From Corythucha ciliata (taxonomy: Eukaryota; Arthropoda; Insecta; Hemiptera; Tingidae): 64,000 nt of DNA. The stretch lies in assembly GCA_038030265.1 (NCBI GenBank), contig CM075941.1, positions 57,947,952-58,011,951 on the forward strand, written 5' to 3'. Within the stretch, counting starts at the first letter, position 1; every line of letters starts with the position of its first letter. Of the stretch, positions 53,270 to 64,000 are shown piece by piece. The position numbers and the translations under genes are program-made. The notes under the pieces were generated by a model that did not search any database, was not told the DNA's origin, and saw only the letters and a program-made list of their open reading frames with translations.

Positions 53270-55420
53270 TGAGTTTGCAATTTTTATTGCCTGACTAGTC
53301 GTTTTGGTGATCTGGTACCAATCGTCAGTTCAGGCATTTTTAAGACACGAATGGTCAATTTGGCCATTATTGGAACGCGAGTGGTCGTTTTTAAGACGCA
53401 AATCTATCAGTATAGCCATTGTGGGGGAGGGGGGAGGCATGAATTGTCAATACGACTAGCAACCCGTTTTAGGGCTTGTCCAGTCTGTTCTACCACTTTC
53501 AAGGGGCCAATTGTCGTTGTCCCTGACGCTTTCCAAAGAGCGCGAATGACCAGTTTGACCATTTTTAGACCAAAACTTTGAAGATTGAAATTTTTAAGGC
53601 GTTTGGTTATTTCAGAGCACGAATCGTCAGTTCAGTCATTTTCAATGGCCTGATGGCCTTTTTGGCAATTTTCCCGGTGCGAGTCGTCATTTTAGGCATT
53701 TCCAGGGGACGAAACGTCCGTAAAGTCAATTTTAGGGTTTGAATGGTTAGTTTAGCAATTTATAAGGCATGAATCGCTTGATTCGCAATTTTTCGAATGG
53801 TTCCAACGAGCAAAAATTTGTTTTTGGTGCAGTGAAATCCGTGAAATTGCTTTTTTAGGTTCAACCAGCAGCAAGTCACATTAGGCATTTTAATGGCAGC
53901 ATGAATCGTCAGTTAAGCCATTTCCAAGACGCAAATTATTAGTTCTGCTATTTTTAGGGCACAGATCCTCCGCTGGTGGACAAGTCGTCGTGGCTCAGTT
54001 TGTCCATTTTTGCGCAATGAATGGTAAGTTCGCCATTTCACTGGCACGAATTTGCACATTTAGCTATTTTTAGGGCGTGATTTACCAATCAAGCAATTTA
54101 ATAGCCTGAGAGTCGGTAATCAGTTTCAAATAAAATCTAAAAGTTTACCCAGTCCATGAGGTGCATGTAGCTAACGCGGGTGGGTGGGGTGGGGGGGGTC
54201 GGTGTGAGGACGGCCCATGCTCGGTACGCAATCGCAAGTGGTCAGCTTATCGCTTGAAGGGTGCAAATAGCCCTGTTTGGCCATTTTTGGGTGCAGATAT
54301 AGCCACCCAAATTTGAAGGCGCGAATCGTCTGTTTCTCTGTTTGGCCTTTGTAGAGCACAAACGGTCAGTTAGGCCATTCTTGGACCGTGAATTGCTGGT
54401 ACGGGCTGTTTATGTCATTTACAGGGTGCAAAATAGCGTAAATAGCCAGCTTTTAAGGCCAGGATCGTCAGTTTAGACATTTCCAAGGTGTGAAGGCTCA
54501 GTATGGCTATTTCTGACGCGCGAATGGCCAATTTTGCCATTTTCAGGACATGAATCATCTGCTTTGGGATTTTCAAAGTGCGAATTGTCAGTTTAACCAT
54601 TCACCGTAGGCCGCATAGAGTCAGTTTTACAAATTTTATAGGTCGTGAACAGCCAGTTTGGCAATTTTAACGCTGCCAGTATGGCCATTCCTAGGGCATG
54701 AATCCGTCATTTTAGTCAATTGTATGTTACGAACTCAGTTTTGACATTTGCATTGCGTGAATTATTAGTTTAACCATTTAGAGTACGCAAACAATCAGTT
54801 ATGGGGTGCGAATTGTCAGCTTGCCATTTCTAGGTCGCAAATTGTCAGCATAGTCATTTATAGAGAGTGAATAGCCAGTGTGATATTTTCAGAGCATGAA
54901 TCGTCAGTTTTTCTTTCTAGGGTTTGTAAAATCTGTTGGGCCATTTATAATAAGCGCGAATCGTCAGTTTTGCTTTTTTGAGGACGCTATTAGTTCTGTC
55001 AAGCCAACGCCCGTATGGTCATTCTTGGCGCGCAAATGGTTGATTTTGGAATATTTAGGGCAGGAATTGTCTGTTAAGGGATTTGCGGAGCGTGAATTGT
55101 TAGTTTGCCCATTTTTAGAGCAGCTTGGCCACTTTTTGAGCGGGAATCGCTAGTTTTAGCTAGTTGAGCTCGCGAATGGAAGATTTAGCCTTTTTCATAG
55201 CGGGATTCATGATCTTTTCATGCATTTTCAGGGCTGCACGAACCGTCAGTCTAGTCACTTTTAGACCGCGTGAAGTCCGTTGGGCTTTTCTTCTTTTTTT
55301 TTTAAAGCGGTAATTGCCCGTTTGGCAATTTTTAAGGCGTTTTAAGGTGGTAATAGGCAGTGAATTGGTAGCAAGCCATTTTTATTAGAGCGAAGTACAC
55401 AATTTCATAAGCCTCTCCGT
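53270..55420. repeat. Degenerate array, unit GCGAATCGTCAGTTTGGCCA
   Basis: Units of about 30-45 bases, GCGAATCGTCAGTTTGGCCA followed by TTTTTAGGG, repeated across the tract with heavy divergence. Confidence 0.8.
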
Positions 55421-55439
55421 TGACTAAATCTTGGATCCG

Positions 55440-55860
55440 CGTCTGGACCCTGCGATATTTTGTTTTTAAAAACAGCCAGAGCCGTGAAATTTCTCTTTAA
55501 AATGAGCCAGTACGCTCATTTATCCTCTAAAAAGGTGTGAAATCCCGTTAAATTGGCTTGTCTTAAGGGAGCCAGCCCCATGAAATTGGTTTCTGACCTA
55601 CGAAATCCGACAAATTTGGTCTCAAAAAGTGCCAAACCGGCAAATTTTGTTATTGAAGTAGCCAAAATCACGGAATTGGTTTTTGCGGTGTGTTCAATCC
55701 GTGATATTTGGACATCGAAAGTGTCTAATGAGCGGAATCGCATTCATGAAGAGTCAACCCGGTGCAAATTGGCTTTTTAGGGAGTCAATTCTGTGACATT
55801 GGCGTTTTGAGCGAGGAAAACCTTTGAAATTCGTTCTGAGAGCAAAAATCCACAACATTA
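55440..55860. repeat. Degenerate array, unit GAGCCA..CCGTGAAATTGG
   Basis: Units such as GAGCCAGCCCCATGAAATTG followed by GTTTTT; the same unit type as at 870-1144 and 10712-11075. Confidence 0.7.
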
Positions 55861-55950
55861 GGAATTTGACTTGATCTGCGAGAGGTGGGGGGGGGGATCA
55901 TGAGCTCAGGGCTAAGCCCCTCTAAACATTTTACATTAAATCCGCCCCTG

Positions 55951-55958
55951 GAAAGGCC
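55951..55958. repeat. 8-bp target duplication, right copy, of the hAT-like element
   Basis: GAAAGGCC, matching 51832-51839. Confidence 0.75.
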
Positions 55959-57165
55959 TGCAAAGTTTAAGAAAGACCATCGGTGCACGACGGTGGATCG
56001 CTAGCCAAATGGGTTGGCGTACACGGTACACATTCTTTGAGAAGTGGCTTTTGAAAGAAAAGATGTATTCAGAAAATAAAATAATAAAATAAGTTTTTCT
56101 ACCGAAGAAACAATCTCGCTGAGGTTTTTCACCGTACCATAACGTTGTTGAACCGTAAGGGTCGGCACCACCAATGGTAAAAACGGCAGATCATCGAAAC
56201 CTCGACGTCAATTGCCCATCAGTAAATGAAATGAATGGATCGTCATCACGGACGCAGATGTCTCTGATACGATAGGAGGAGGAAAAATAAATAAAATTGT
56301 TCCCCTGAACAATACCTCACTCTGTCCATACCAATGGTTTTGTACGTACCTACCTTTTTGGGACGTTTGTAAAAGCAATCCATTCAATTAAGTCATCAAA
56401 ATCGTCGGAATCAATAATTATTTTATCCTCCAAAGCGATAACTAACAACTGTTCTCGATACGCTTATTTAGATAAGTTTAGTATAAGGGTGGTCGGGAGT
56501 ACACTTAAAATTTTGAGGTCATTTTCTTCTTTTCAAGTCTGAGATAAGGCTGGTTTGATTTAAGTGAGGTCTATGAATACACATTTCGCCCTAAGCGTCG
56601 CTTAAGTAGGCCTCAAGTTCTACTCAACTTAAATCTTAAGGGGAGATAAAATATCACCTGGCTGAGCCCTAAGTGAAGTCTCTGAATGCAAAATCTCCAT
56701 TTAAGTATAAGTTAAGGCTAAGTTCGGTTTGAGTGACGTTTATGAATACGGCCCTTAGTGTTAATAGTTTTCGCAATTTTAGCAGCTGGCACGCTCCCTA
56801 GGAACAGAACATTGTTTGCAAAGTTTGTACACATATCAGTTTTTTACAGCATTTTGTTTGCAAAACTGTTGAAGCCGTGTTAGAAACGCCTTCGTATATA
56901 GACCGACAGCCGGATCGTGCGGAGCTCCCTGAATAACCGACGAGACATTGACCCGCGCGGAAAATCTGAATAAGGAAAATCACAGGTTTGGACACGTCTT
57001 TTTTTAGTCGATTCGTGGTTTCGAGGCCCACTTCACTCCTGCTGTTATTATCATGACCGATATAATTATAATTCCCGTTAGTTATTCGTGTTTTTGTACT
57101 ATAGGATACATGTAGGAGCTATTTTTCACTGTGTTTTGCACTTTCAATCCGCTTCTCTTTTTTCC

Positions 57166-57196
<31 letters not shown>

Positions 57197-60100
57197 GTTT
57201 AAATCTAATTTATTCCACGAACTTCAGTCGACCCTTTGTTAACGACGTAGAATGCTAAATTTTACAACGAGTTACATTTTAATTAATGGAGGGAGTTTCT
57301 GGATGAACAAAGAAATGGCATAAAGGCAAGGTTCAAAAGGGCATTACGTCGGCAGGTTGTAATTTATTATTATATTATGTTGAAATTAGAAGCCTCGCGA
57401 TCTGGTTACGTAAGAATATTTCTCTTTTCTTTGTGTTTTTTTTTTTTTTTTGTTTCGCGATGTTAACATGGCCACGTGTTGAGTTAGGTCAGGCATGTTC
57501 CCTTATATTTTATTTCTTTTCCCCACTTCTTTTTGTGTTAATTTAACGTGATGAAAAGAGCTCAAAAGCAAACCATAGTTTTTTTTTTTATCTCTCATCC
57601 CAGGGAATGGTGTAGATTAGTGTGGTTCGTCTCCCTTATTCATTAAATAAAGTAAACCGACTTAAAACATTAAATATTTGCTCTGCATCTACCCTGAGTT
57701 GATTAATGTCGCCATTACGCCCTTCGTCACCGTCAGTTTCAAATAAACAAAGAAATTAATTTCCCGTGAAAACGAAAGCTTTGAAAGGAATTATCGTTTA
57801 ATGGACAAAACAGAGATTATAAAATTCCTTTAAAAAAAATCCGTTAAATCCTCAGAGTCATCGTAATGCAGCGAAAAAAGTGTATTATATAAAACGGAAT
57901 AACTTACCAGCAGATTGAAACATTCCATAGCGCTTGGGACAAAAATGTGGGAAATTCGCACAGAAATTAAAAAACTGAATAGAAATAATCGTCGCCGGCT
58001 CTTAAAAAGATACTCGGGTGACCCCCGACTCAAGGTTAACTCCTAAAATTGTTTTAAGTTTTCTAGGGCAATCAGGAAAACATCACGTAGAATAAACTTA
58101 TTTGGGCACAATAAAACGTTTTATTTTTATTTTTAGTTTCAAACAAAGAAAATTCCGGTTACAGAATCGTAATTAGATTCAATTTTTATTTACTTTTTTA
58201 AGCTCAGCTCAGCAGACTTGGGGAAAACTTCTGCATTCCAAAAAAACTTCGCTTGAAAGTAATTTTAGTTAATTAATAGCTCTTTTCTTTTAAAGCAGTT
58301 TAATTGTGTTTGCTTATAATTATGACTTAAACTTAAGTTGCACTGGGCACTTTTTGCCAAATCCCCCCCCCCAGCCCAGCTCATCCTATGATATTCTTAG
58401 ACAATATTTCCTCGTTTTCCATTGAAGGAATCAACAACAACTGTTGACTAACACAGTTTTTCTCCACCGTAACATTTTCTTATTTTGCGCCGATAATATT
58501 TCATTCGAAAAGGAATCAGCCCACCGGCCCCGGTAAGAAACCAACTGAGTAGAATATCTAGATAAAAATCCCCCCAGTCCATCATCCTTATAGGTTTCTA
58601 TTTTCTCTGGAGCGCTTTAACGTAATATATATATATATATCATTTTCGAAATATTTCGCTCGGAGGCCCAAGGTTAGAGAAATAAACCGATTCAGGTCTT
58701 TATACCTTCGTTGTGGAGAGGCGAGGGCCCCGGAAGTATTTTTCCCTCTGTAAATTGTAGCGCTCCACTACCCTCCCACCACCCGCCGCTCCTTGTCTAC
58801 AATTCTTCTTCACTTTCCGCATTTTATCAAAGGAAGAAGAAGTAGAAGAAGAAGAAAAAGAAAAGATCTCTCTCTCAAGTCTAGGTGCTTTCGAAACTTT
58901 TTTTTTTTTTTTGTCAACGACCCCCTGCATGGCGGTAGAGCGAGCACACAAAGCTAGTCTCGCAAAAAGACGTAGAATCCCCCTTCACCCCCCCCCCCAA
59001 GGAAAAGAAGCGCTGACAAGTATTAAAAGGGTGCGGGGGACGAGGGGAGAGCGAATATAAAGCAGAAAAGGGAGTTTTAAAAGAAGGGATTGCTTGAGAC
59101 GCAAAGGAAACCCCTTGAATTTAATTTAATTAAAGATGGGCCCATTCTGGATAAAATTTGTTTTTTTTTTTTAAAAAAAGGTTAAGTGCACCCTTGACCA
59201 ATTTTCCTTTGACCAATTTTAAATGGTCTCCTGTTTTCCAAGCGCTTGTCTATACGCTTTTAAACGAGGATCAATGTGTGGGGGGCTGCGTTCATATTTC
59301 ACAAAGAGAAAGGCAACAGAAGTGTGGGGGGGGGGGAGTGAACCACAGATTCTGGATAAACACTCGGGGCTCTGTTGGTTTACCGAACCCTTCTGGATTT
59401 TGTTTCTCGAGACTCCGCGCGATTTTTTCGCCACCTGTACTGATATATACGAAAACCTTACATTTTCCCCCTGGGCCTATACAATATCGACAATTACCAA
59501 AGAACATTTCATTTTTGTTCCATAAAAAAAAAGAAAAAAAAAAAAGACACGAATGCCCGCCGGGTAAATCAGAACAGAATAGTCATATAGAGGGGGTGGT
59601 TTACACGAGAGAATATTTCTCCGGGTAATAATACGGCTCTCGTATTGCTCATACATGTAAATTGGCGAACGATGACATCCCACAAAGTGCGTCCCTTGAA
59701 TCTAAAAACGATTGTACTATACTCGTAACGACACGAGTGAAAAAGAGACGGCCTGGATTAGTGAAAAGGGAGTGGCTATATTGTAAAATAGGAAGAGGAA
59801 CCAAAAACAAAAGGGAGGGGCAGACGACATAAATAAAATTTCCCCTGGACGTTGTTGAAAAAGAGTCGTCGGTGATGATGATGAGTTGGCGGGGCGGGAA
59901 AGGGTGGACGAAAAGACAGGGATAAATGCGTAATGTTAAACCAGACGAATTACTTTGTTCCTTCTCACCCTCCACCGACAATCACACTGCCTCTCACTCG
60001 TCGTAATATTCTCTCTTTTTATTCACTTTTTTTTCTCTGTACTCTCTTGATAGTCGTGGAGCGGTGGTGCGCTATAGAAGTTTTTATTCCACAAACTAGT

Positions 60101-60850
60101 ACTGAAGGGCGGAAACGTGAGAGAGTGACAAAGGTATGGCTTTTGTCTAACCTGTGACGTTTGTGGGCGTGTGCTGAAAGGATCAAAATGATTGTCATTG
60201 GTGTACAAAGGCCTCCAGTTCGTCCAGACTATGGGCGAAAAAAAAAAAAAAAAAAATGCTCGTATCTTGGAGTTTTTCTACACGAATGAATCTAAAAATC
60301 GTGACGGATTTTGATCGGTTGTTGTTCTCAAATGTGATTTTATCGTTTTTCGGTTCTTAACCACTCATGAGCACAATTTTCAGGGAGCCACACGTCTCCA
60401 GTAAACGTTGACGTAGTCGTCCAATGAAGTTCTCAAGTTCCCAAGTAAGAGCCCTCGATGCCATCACGTGGAGCCTTCTGGAGTCGGCTCGGGGAGGCCT
60501 TAATAAGCAGTGGCGCCGAGACCACATCCAAAGGGGTGGGTGGTCCGTGACCGAGAAGAAGATAAATAACATGGAAGATGGAAGCGAAAAATAGGAAGAA
60601 ATAGTCGTTAAAACAAAAGAAGGAAGTGAGAATCGGTTCTCAGCCTTATCTCAGTTCAGAAAATCATAGTTGAGAGCCAGAAAACTATTATAAATTTAAG
60701 CACGATCACAAAGCCAATAAGTAAAGCCCGAGTCGGGCACATTAATTCACCGCGAAGCTAGAAATCTGTGCCGATACTAAATTTGTTCACTTCTTGGTCA
60801 GAAATGGTGACTTATCGACAGTGACGTATTATCCAAGAGAGTGGGCCACA
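55959..60850. other. AT-rich spacer without recognised genes
   Basis: Holds T runs (57172-57196, 57437-57451), a TA run near 58628, C and G runs and small open frames without motifs. No transposon ends or exons could be supported. Confidence 0.45.
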
Positions 60851-60852
60851 GG

Positions 60853-61560
60853 CAGGGGCGGATACACAGATTTGTCCGGCCCGGGGCACTGGGAAAAATC
60901 GGCCCAATATACATTCGTGAATTCGATATTTCCCCCATTCCAACCGCGAATAAGCGATACGTTTCCATTTTAGCCGCGATTTTTCTAAGTTTTTGCCGTA
61001 AATTAGCACTTTTAGCTAATTGGCTGCAAAGTTGCCTCCGGAAGCCTCGGATTGCCATTTTCTCAATTTTCTGTTAATTACTAATTTTTCTCAATTTAAA
61101 CCCCAATTACCCATTTATCCTTATTATAACCACACATATTAGTGTTTTTCCTCATTTTAACCACTAAAATTATAGATTTTTATACCTTTCAGCCACGAAC
61201 TAGAGTTTTGCCCCTATTTTCGTCGCGAACTATGTAAGGCTTTTTCTGAATTTGGCTGTGAATTAGCGATTTTTTCACTTTCTGGCACGAAGCTACCTTT
61301 AGAAGCTGCGAATTTGACGTTTTGTCCATTTAAATAGCAAATTAGCGTTTTTCCTCACTTCAGGGCTTCTCAATTTTATCGGTGGATTAGCGATTTTTTG
61401 CGGTGAGTTCGTATTTTTCTCGATCTTAACCGCTAATGAGCCATTTTTCTTAATTTCATTCATGAATTAGCGCTTTTTCTGTACTTTATTCGCGCCTCGC
61501 GGAAGCTTTAATGAAACATGAGCCACGAAGTAGCACTTTTTCTCACATCTGTCCGTGTAT
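60853..61560. repeat. Degenerate GCGAATTAGCG array opened by a CAGGGGCGGATACAC tip
   Basis: The tip at 60853 resembles the hAT-like ends at 51840/55950. From about 60900 to 61560 units such as GTGAATTAGCGATTTTTTC and AATTTTAGCCGCG repeat. Near 61575, CAGTGGTGAGGGGGCC and GGTACGCCAC may be further element-end sequence. No 8-bp duplication pair was found here. Confidence 0.55.
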
Positions 61561-62374
61561 TAGTAGCGTACCGAGACAGTGGTGAGGGGGCCGGTACGCC
61601 ACGGGCCTAAAAGTGTGGATATTATAAGGATCTATAGCTATGTCTCCCACTTGTGCGCTTTCGTCTTCCTCTTTCAATTCAACACGCCTTTTCAACACTT
61701 TCAACAACGCATGCGTCCAAGCTATGCACGCAATTTCTGATAATCCTTCCAGCTTTTTGAGACATGCAATAGCGCATTCCTCACGTTCAACACACCGCCT
61801 GCTGTGACGCATGCCTCTGACGCAGGCGAAAAGGCACAAGTGAAGACATGGCTTATGTTTATGTTTGTAGGTACGTGAAAACGAGTTTTTGGCATGCAGT
61901 TTGACAGCGATATTGGCTCCTTTCGATGCTTTTCAATCCATCCCATGGGGTCAAATGGGGTGGTTATGCGTTGACGCCGTGTATTTCATGGCGTCTTTTA
62001 AAAATACGGCACCATGCATTTTGGTGCAGCTAGCCACTGACCACCCAACTCCGACCTCCAGCCTTCCCGGCGTCTTTGACGCGCCGTGCTGTGGCATCCG
62101 CGGCACGGTTGGCGGCCCTGTTACGGAGAATTCTCTTAACAAATGGAGGAGGGGTATGGGCCGTGTAGTGGCGAGGGCACGGTCTTAAAAGAACTCGCTA
62201 CCAACCCAAGGCGTTATGTGATCCGTGCCGAAGGGTGCGTGACACAGGGTGAGCTGTGTATTTAACGGAGCCTCAGGGATACCAGGCGACCTCCCTGAGT
62301 ATTAAGCCTTCCCACGTCATGCGGGGCTCTGCCGTGGGTGACTTTTATTTCCCTAGCTGCTCGTGGGACCGTTT
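61561..62374 (+). other. Spacer and 5' leader of the right-edge LINE
   Basis: The stretch from about 62100 (GC-richer, GGCGGCCCTGTTACGGAG, GTGATCCGTGCCGAAGG) probably is the LINE 5' UTR upstream of ORF1. Its exact start is not visible. Confidence 0.4.
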
Positions 62375-63757
62375 ATGGATCGCGATCGTTTTACATTGAC
62401 AAACCCAGGGTTCATAACTCTGGAGCAGGTTGAGGACGAGCTTCTCAGTAGCCCTCAGCCTGCTCAGCCCGGCACCGCGGAGATGACGGGGGAGACCACC
62501 TCAATGGAGGTGGTTGAGCCCGGAAACTCCGGTGGTGTCGCTGAGGGAGTAGTCTCCCTCTCGGGTTCGCCGGTATCCGGCGTACCCGAATTACAAGCGG
62601 GTCAGGGAACGGTATCCGAACCCGTCGATCCCGCAACAGCGGCGCCTGGAGACCAGGAGATCGCTGATTTTGACAAATACGTCTCTGGCCTGAACAGGGA
62701 TCAGAGGCGATGCTTTTTGTGGCTGGTTCGGAAGAAGGGGGAGGAACCGGAAGCCGCCAGGGCGAGTGCTCTGCAGATGGTGGAGAAGAGGAAGAAGGGG
62801 AGAGCCTCTGCAGAGACGACTCCGGAGGGAGCCGTGAAAAAGAAGCGAAGGACGACCGCACAGGGTCCTTCGTACACCGGAGCGCTCAAGGGAAGGAAGC
62901 TTGGTGTGGTTCATAGAGACTACCCAGCAGTCCTCCTCTTGGACGACCAGCTTGAGGCCCTGGAAAGGAGCATTGAAGCTGCTATTGTTGCGCTGGAACC
63001 TAAAGCTGGGGAGGTAGTGCCCCAGTTTGATGGTCTGGTGCGAAGGAGGGGATGGCTATCCATCACCTGCGAGGACGACGGGACGGCTGTTTGGTTAAAG
63101 TCGCTCGTTGAAAGTATCGTACCCTGGGAGGGGACAAGGTTGAAGGTGGTTGAGGGGAGTGACCTGCCCAAGCCCAGGGTGGCGGTTGCATTTCTCCCGA
63201 AGTGCGCGGATCTGGGGAATGAGCAAGTCCTTCAGTTCCTCGTGCGCCAAAATCGGGGGTTAAATGTGGGACAGTGGAAGGTACTGTCCAGGAGTGTGCC
63301 TCAGGGCACGCCGGCTTTGATGATGACCCTGCTCATCGATGAAGAGTCGGCGAAGATCCTGGAAAGGAATAATGTAGTCCACATCAGGTTCGGCAAGGGG
63401 ACCATCCGGCCTAAGGCTCGGAAGGGGGAAGGATCATCCTCCGGCCCCCGGCAGCAGCCGATGGAGGTGGATCAGGTAGCCGCTGCTGTGCGGGGTCCCA
63501 CCCCCGCTCCGCGGCAGGAAGAGCTATCTGTGGGAACAGCGGTTGGCGCCACGGCATCCGGGCAGTCAACGCAGGTAGCTCCCTCATATGCTAGGCCATC
63601 GACTAGCAAGGCGGGGGAGAGAGGTGATAGTGTCGGACCAGCGGGGGATGAAAGAGTCCCGAAGGCGGCAGGTCGGGCACGGAAACCCCACCCTACTAGG
63701 AGTAAGGCGATGCTGAAGAAGCAATCGCGGAGTGGGGTACATAAGGGGAATAAGTGA
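62375..63757 (+). CDS. LINE ORF1 protein with DUF4780-like domain
   Basis: 460 residues from ATG 62375 (MDRDRFTLTNPGFITLEQ); a GTG-started extension to 62363 is less likely. The N-terminal third is acidic and low complexity, then a basic stretch (AVKKKRRTTAQGPSY). From about residue 170 to 350 there is a folded domain: LGVVHRDYPAVLLLDDQLEA, LVRRRGWLSITCEDDGTAVW, PKPRVAVAFLPKCADLGN, FLVRQNRGLNVGQWKVLSRS, which I recognise as DUF4780-like, a domain common in insect retrotransposon ORF1 proteins. No CCHC knuckle is visible. The C-terminus is Pro/Ala/Arg-rich. GC content is clearly higher than in its surroundings. It probably binds element RNA. Confidence 0.8.
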   Translation: MDRDRFTLTNPGFITLEQVEDELLSSPQPAQPGTAEMTGETTSMEVVEPGNSGGVAEGVVSLSGSPVSGVPELQAGQGTVSEPVDPATAAPGDQEIADFDKYVSGLNRDQRRCFLWLVRKKGEEPEAARASALQMVEKRKKGRASAETTPEGAVKKKRRTTAQGPSYTGALKGRKLGVVHRDYPAVLLLDDQLEALERSIEAAIVALEPKAGEVVPQFDGLVRRRGWLSITCEDDGTAVWLKSLVESIVPWEGTRLKVVEGSDLPKPRVAVAFLPKCADLGNEQVLQFLVRQNRGLNVGQWKVLSRSVPQGTPALMMTLLIDEESAKILERNNVVHIRFGKGTIRPKARKGEGSSSGPRQQPMEVDQVAAAVRGPTPAPRQEELSVGTAVGATASGQSTQVAPSYARPSTSKAGERGDSVGPAGDERVPKAAGRARKPHPTRSKAMLKKQSRSGVHKGNK

Positions 63758-64000
63758 CCGCTACGGGGTTGCGCTTCCTCCAGGTGAATCTGCATCGTGC
63801 GGCAGCGGCGTCGGCCGTCTTGAGCAGGGTGTTCACTGGGAGAAGCTATGACGTCGCCATGGTTCAGGAGCCATGGGCATGGGAGAGGCAGGTCAAGGGC
63901 CTCTCTGCGACAGCAGGTAAGCTGGTTTACTGTAGGGATGAGGAGCGGCCACGAACTGCGCTGCTTCTAAGTCCCGCAGTGAAATTTCTAACTATGCCAG
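63758..64000 (+). CDS. LINE ORF2, endonuclease N-terminus (cut by window end)
   Basis: Open frame directly after ORF1: LRFLQVNLHRAAAASAVLSR, YDVAMVQEPWAWERQVKGLS, GKLVYCRDEERPRTALLLSP. This is the start of an apurinic-type endonuclease of R1/Jockey-like LINEs (N of QVNLH, E of VQEPW). No ATG precedes it in frame after the TAA at 63751-63753; the stops overlap as TAAGTGA, so translation may depend on re-initiation or readthrough. The rest, including RT, is beyond the window. Confidence 0.85.

Larger units (their letters stand above)
51840..55950. mobile_element. Non-autonomous hAT-like element filled with degenerate arrays
   Basis: The left tip is CATTGGCGGATTTAA and the right tip is the complement of CAGGGGCGGATTTAA. 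Just inside, AGGGGGCT...CTTAGCCCCC on the left mirrors GGGGCTTAGCCC (complement) on the right. GAAAGGCC flanks both ends, an 8-bp duplication as in hAT transposons. The 4.1-kb interior has no transposase; it is three successive degenerate arrays. Confidence 0.72.

Noticed and set aside
51950..55400. CRISPR-like direct repeats
   Set aside because: Units are highly diverged, adjoining and without distinct spacers, and the DNA is clearly eukaryotic.
59158..59628. 156-codon plus-strand open frame
   Set aside because: Low complexity, overlaps equally long frames on the other strand, no motif.

Overview
This is eukaryotic DNA, almost certainly from an arthropod and probably an insect; I cannot name the species. 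The reasons are its mix of Penelope-like, BEL/Pao, Copia with a half-tRNA-type primer site, piggyBac, hAT-like and several non-LTR elements, a DUF4780-like LINE ORF1, AT-rich spacers, and one intron-containing gene with a 79-base intron. No operons, bacterial signals or RNA genes were recognised. Most of the window is mobile DNA in several nested layers, embedded in very degenerate tandem-repeat arrays.

Region by region: 1145-10711 is a DNA transposon with terminal inverted repeats of about 320 bp. It carries a decayed minus-strand gene of about 1,340 codons (CCHC zinc finger, XPG/FEN-like nuclease motifs, C-terminal CXC cysteine cluster). A Penelope-like retroelement (2236-6342) sits inside this gene with a 13-bp target duplication, and the host reading frame resumes exactly across it. 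10712-11720 is degenerate repeat. 11985-13783 is a broken RNase-H-type LINE, followed by a Ty3/gypsy gag scrap. 16164-20350 is an intact-looking LINE (ORF1 with a PHD-like finger, ORF2 with endonuclease and RT) with a (CT)n tail. Its 5' leader is split by a near-intact BEL/Pao element (20351-26485; 240-bp LTRs differing at one base; 5-bp duplication). 28629-29468 is a TIR transposon relic. 29941-34165 is a Copia element with 94-bp LTRs, an integrase deletion and a foreign retroelement C-terminus before its 3' LTR.

37374-38886 is the only likely host gene: two exons of a probable secreted Thr/Gln/Pro-rich protein, minus strand, first exon not found. 39949-42169 is a second copy of the 12-kb LINE family with most of its RT palm removed. 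42215-48119 is mainly degenerate arrays. 48120-51632 is a dead piggyBac containing a smaller TIR element. 51840-55950 is a 4.1-kb non-autonomous hAT-like element (8-bp duplication) whose interior is made of three kinds of degenerate tandem array. 55960-60850 has no recognisable gene. 62375-64000 holds the ORF1 and the start of ORF2 of another LINE, cut by the window edge.

Most noteworthy are the XPG/CXC-encoding TIR transposon at the left, and the hAT-like element that shows where at least some of the degenerate arrays belong.
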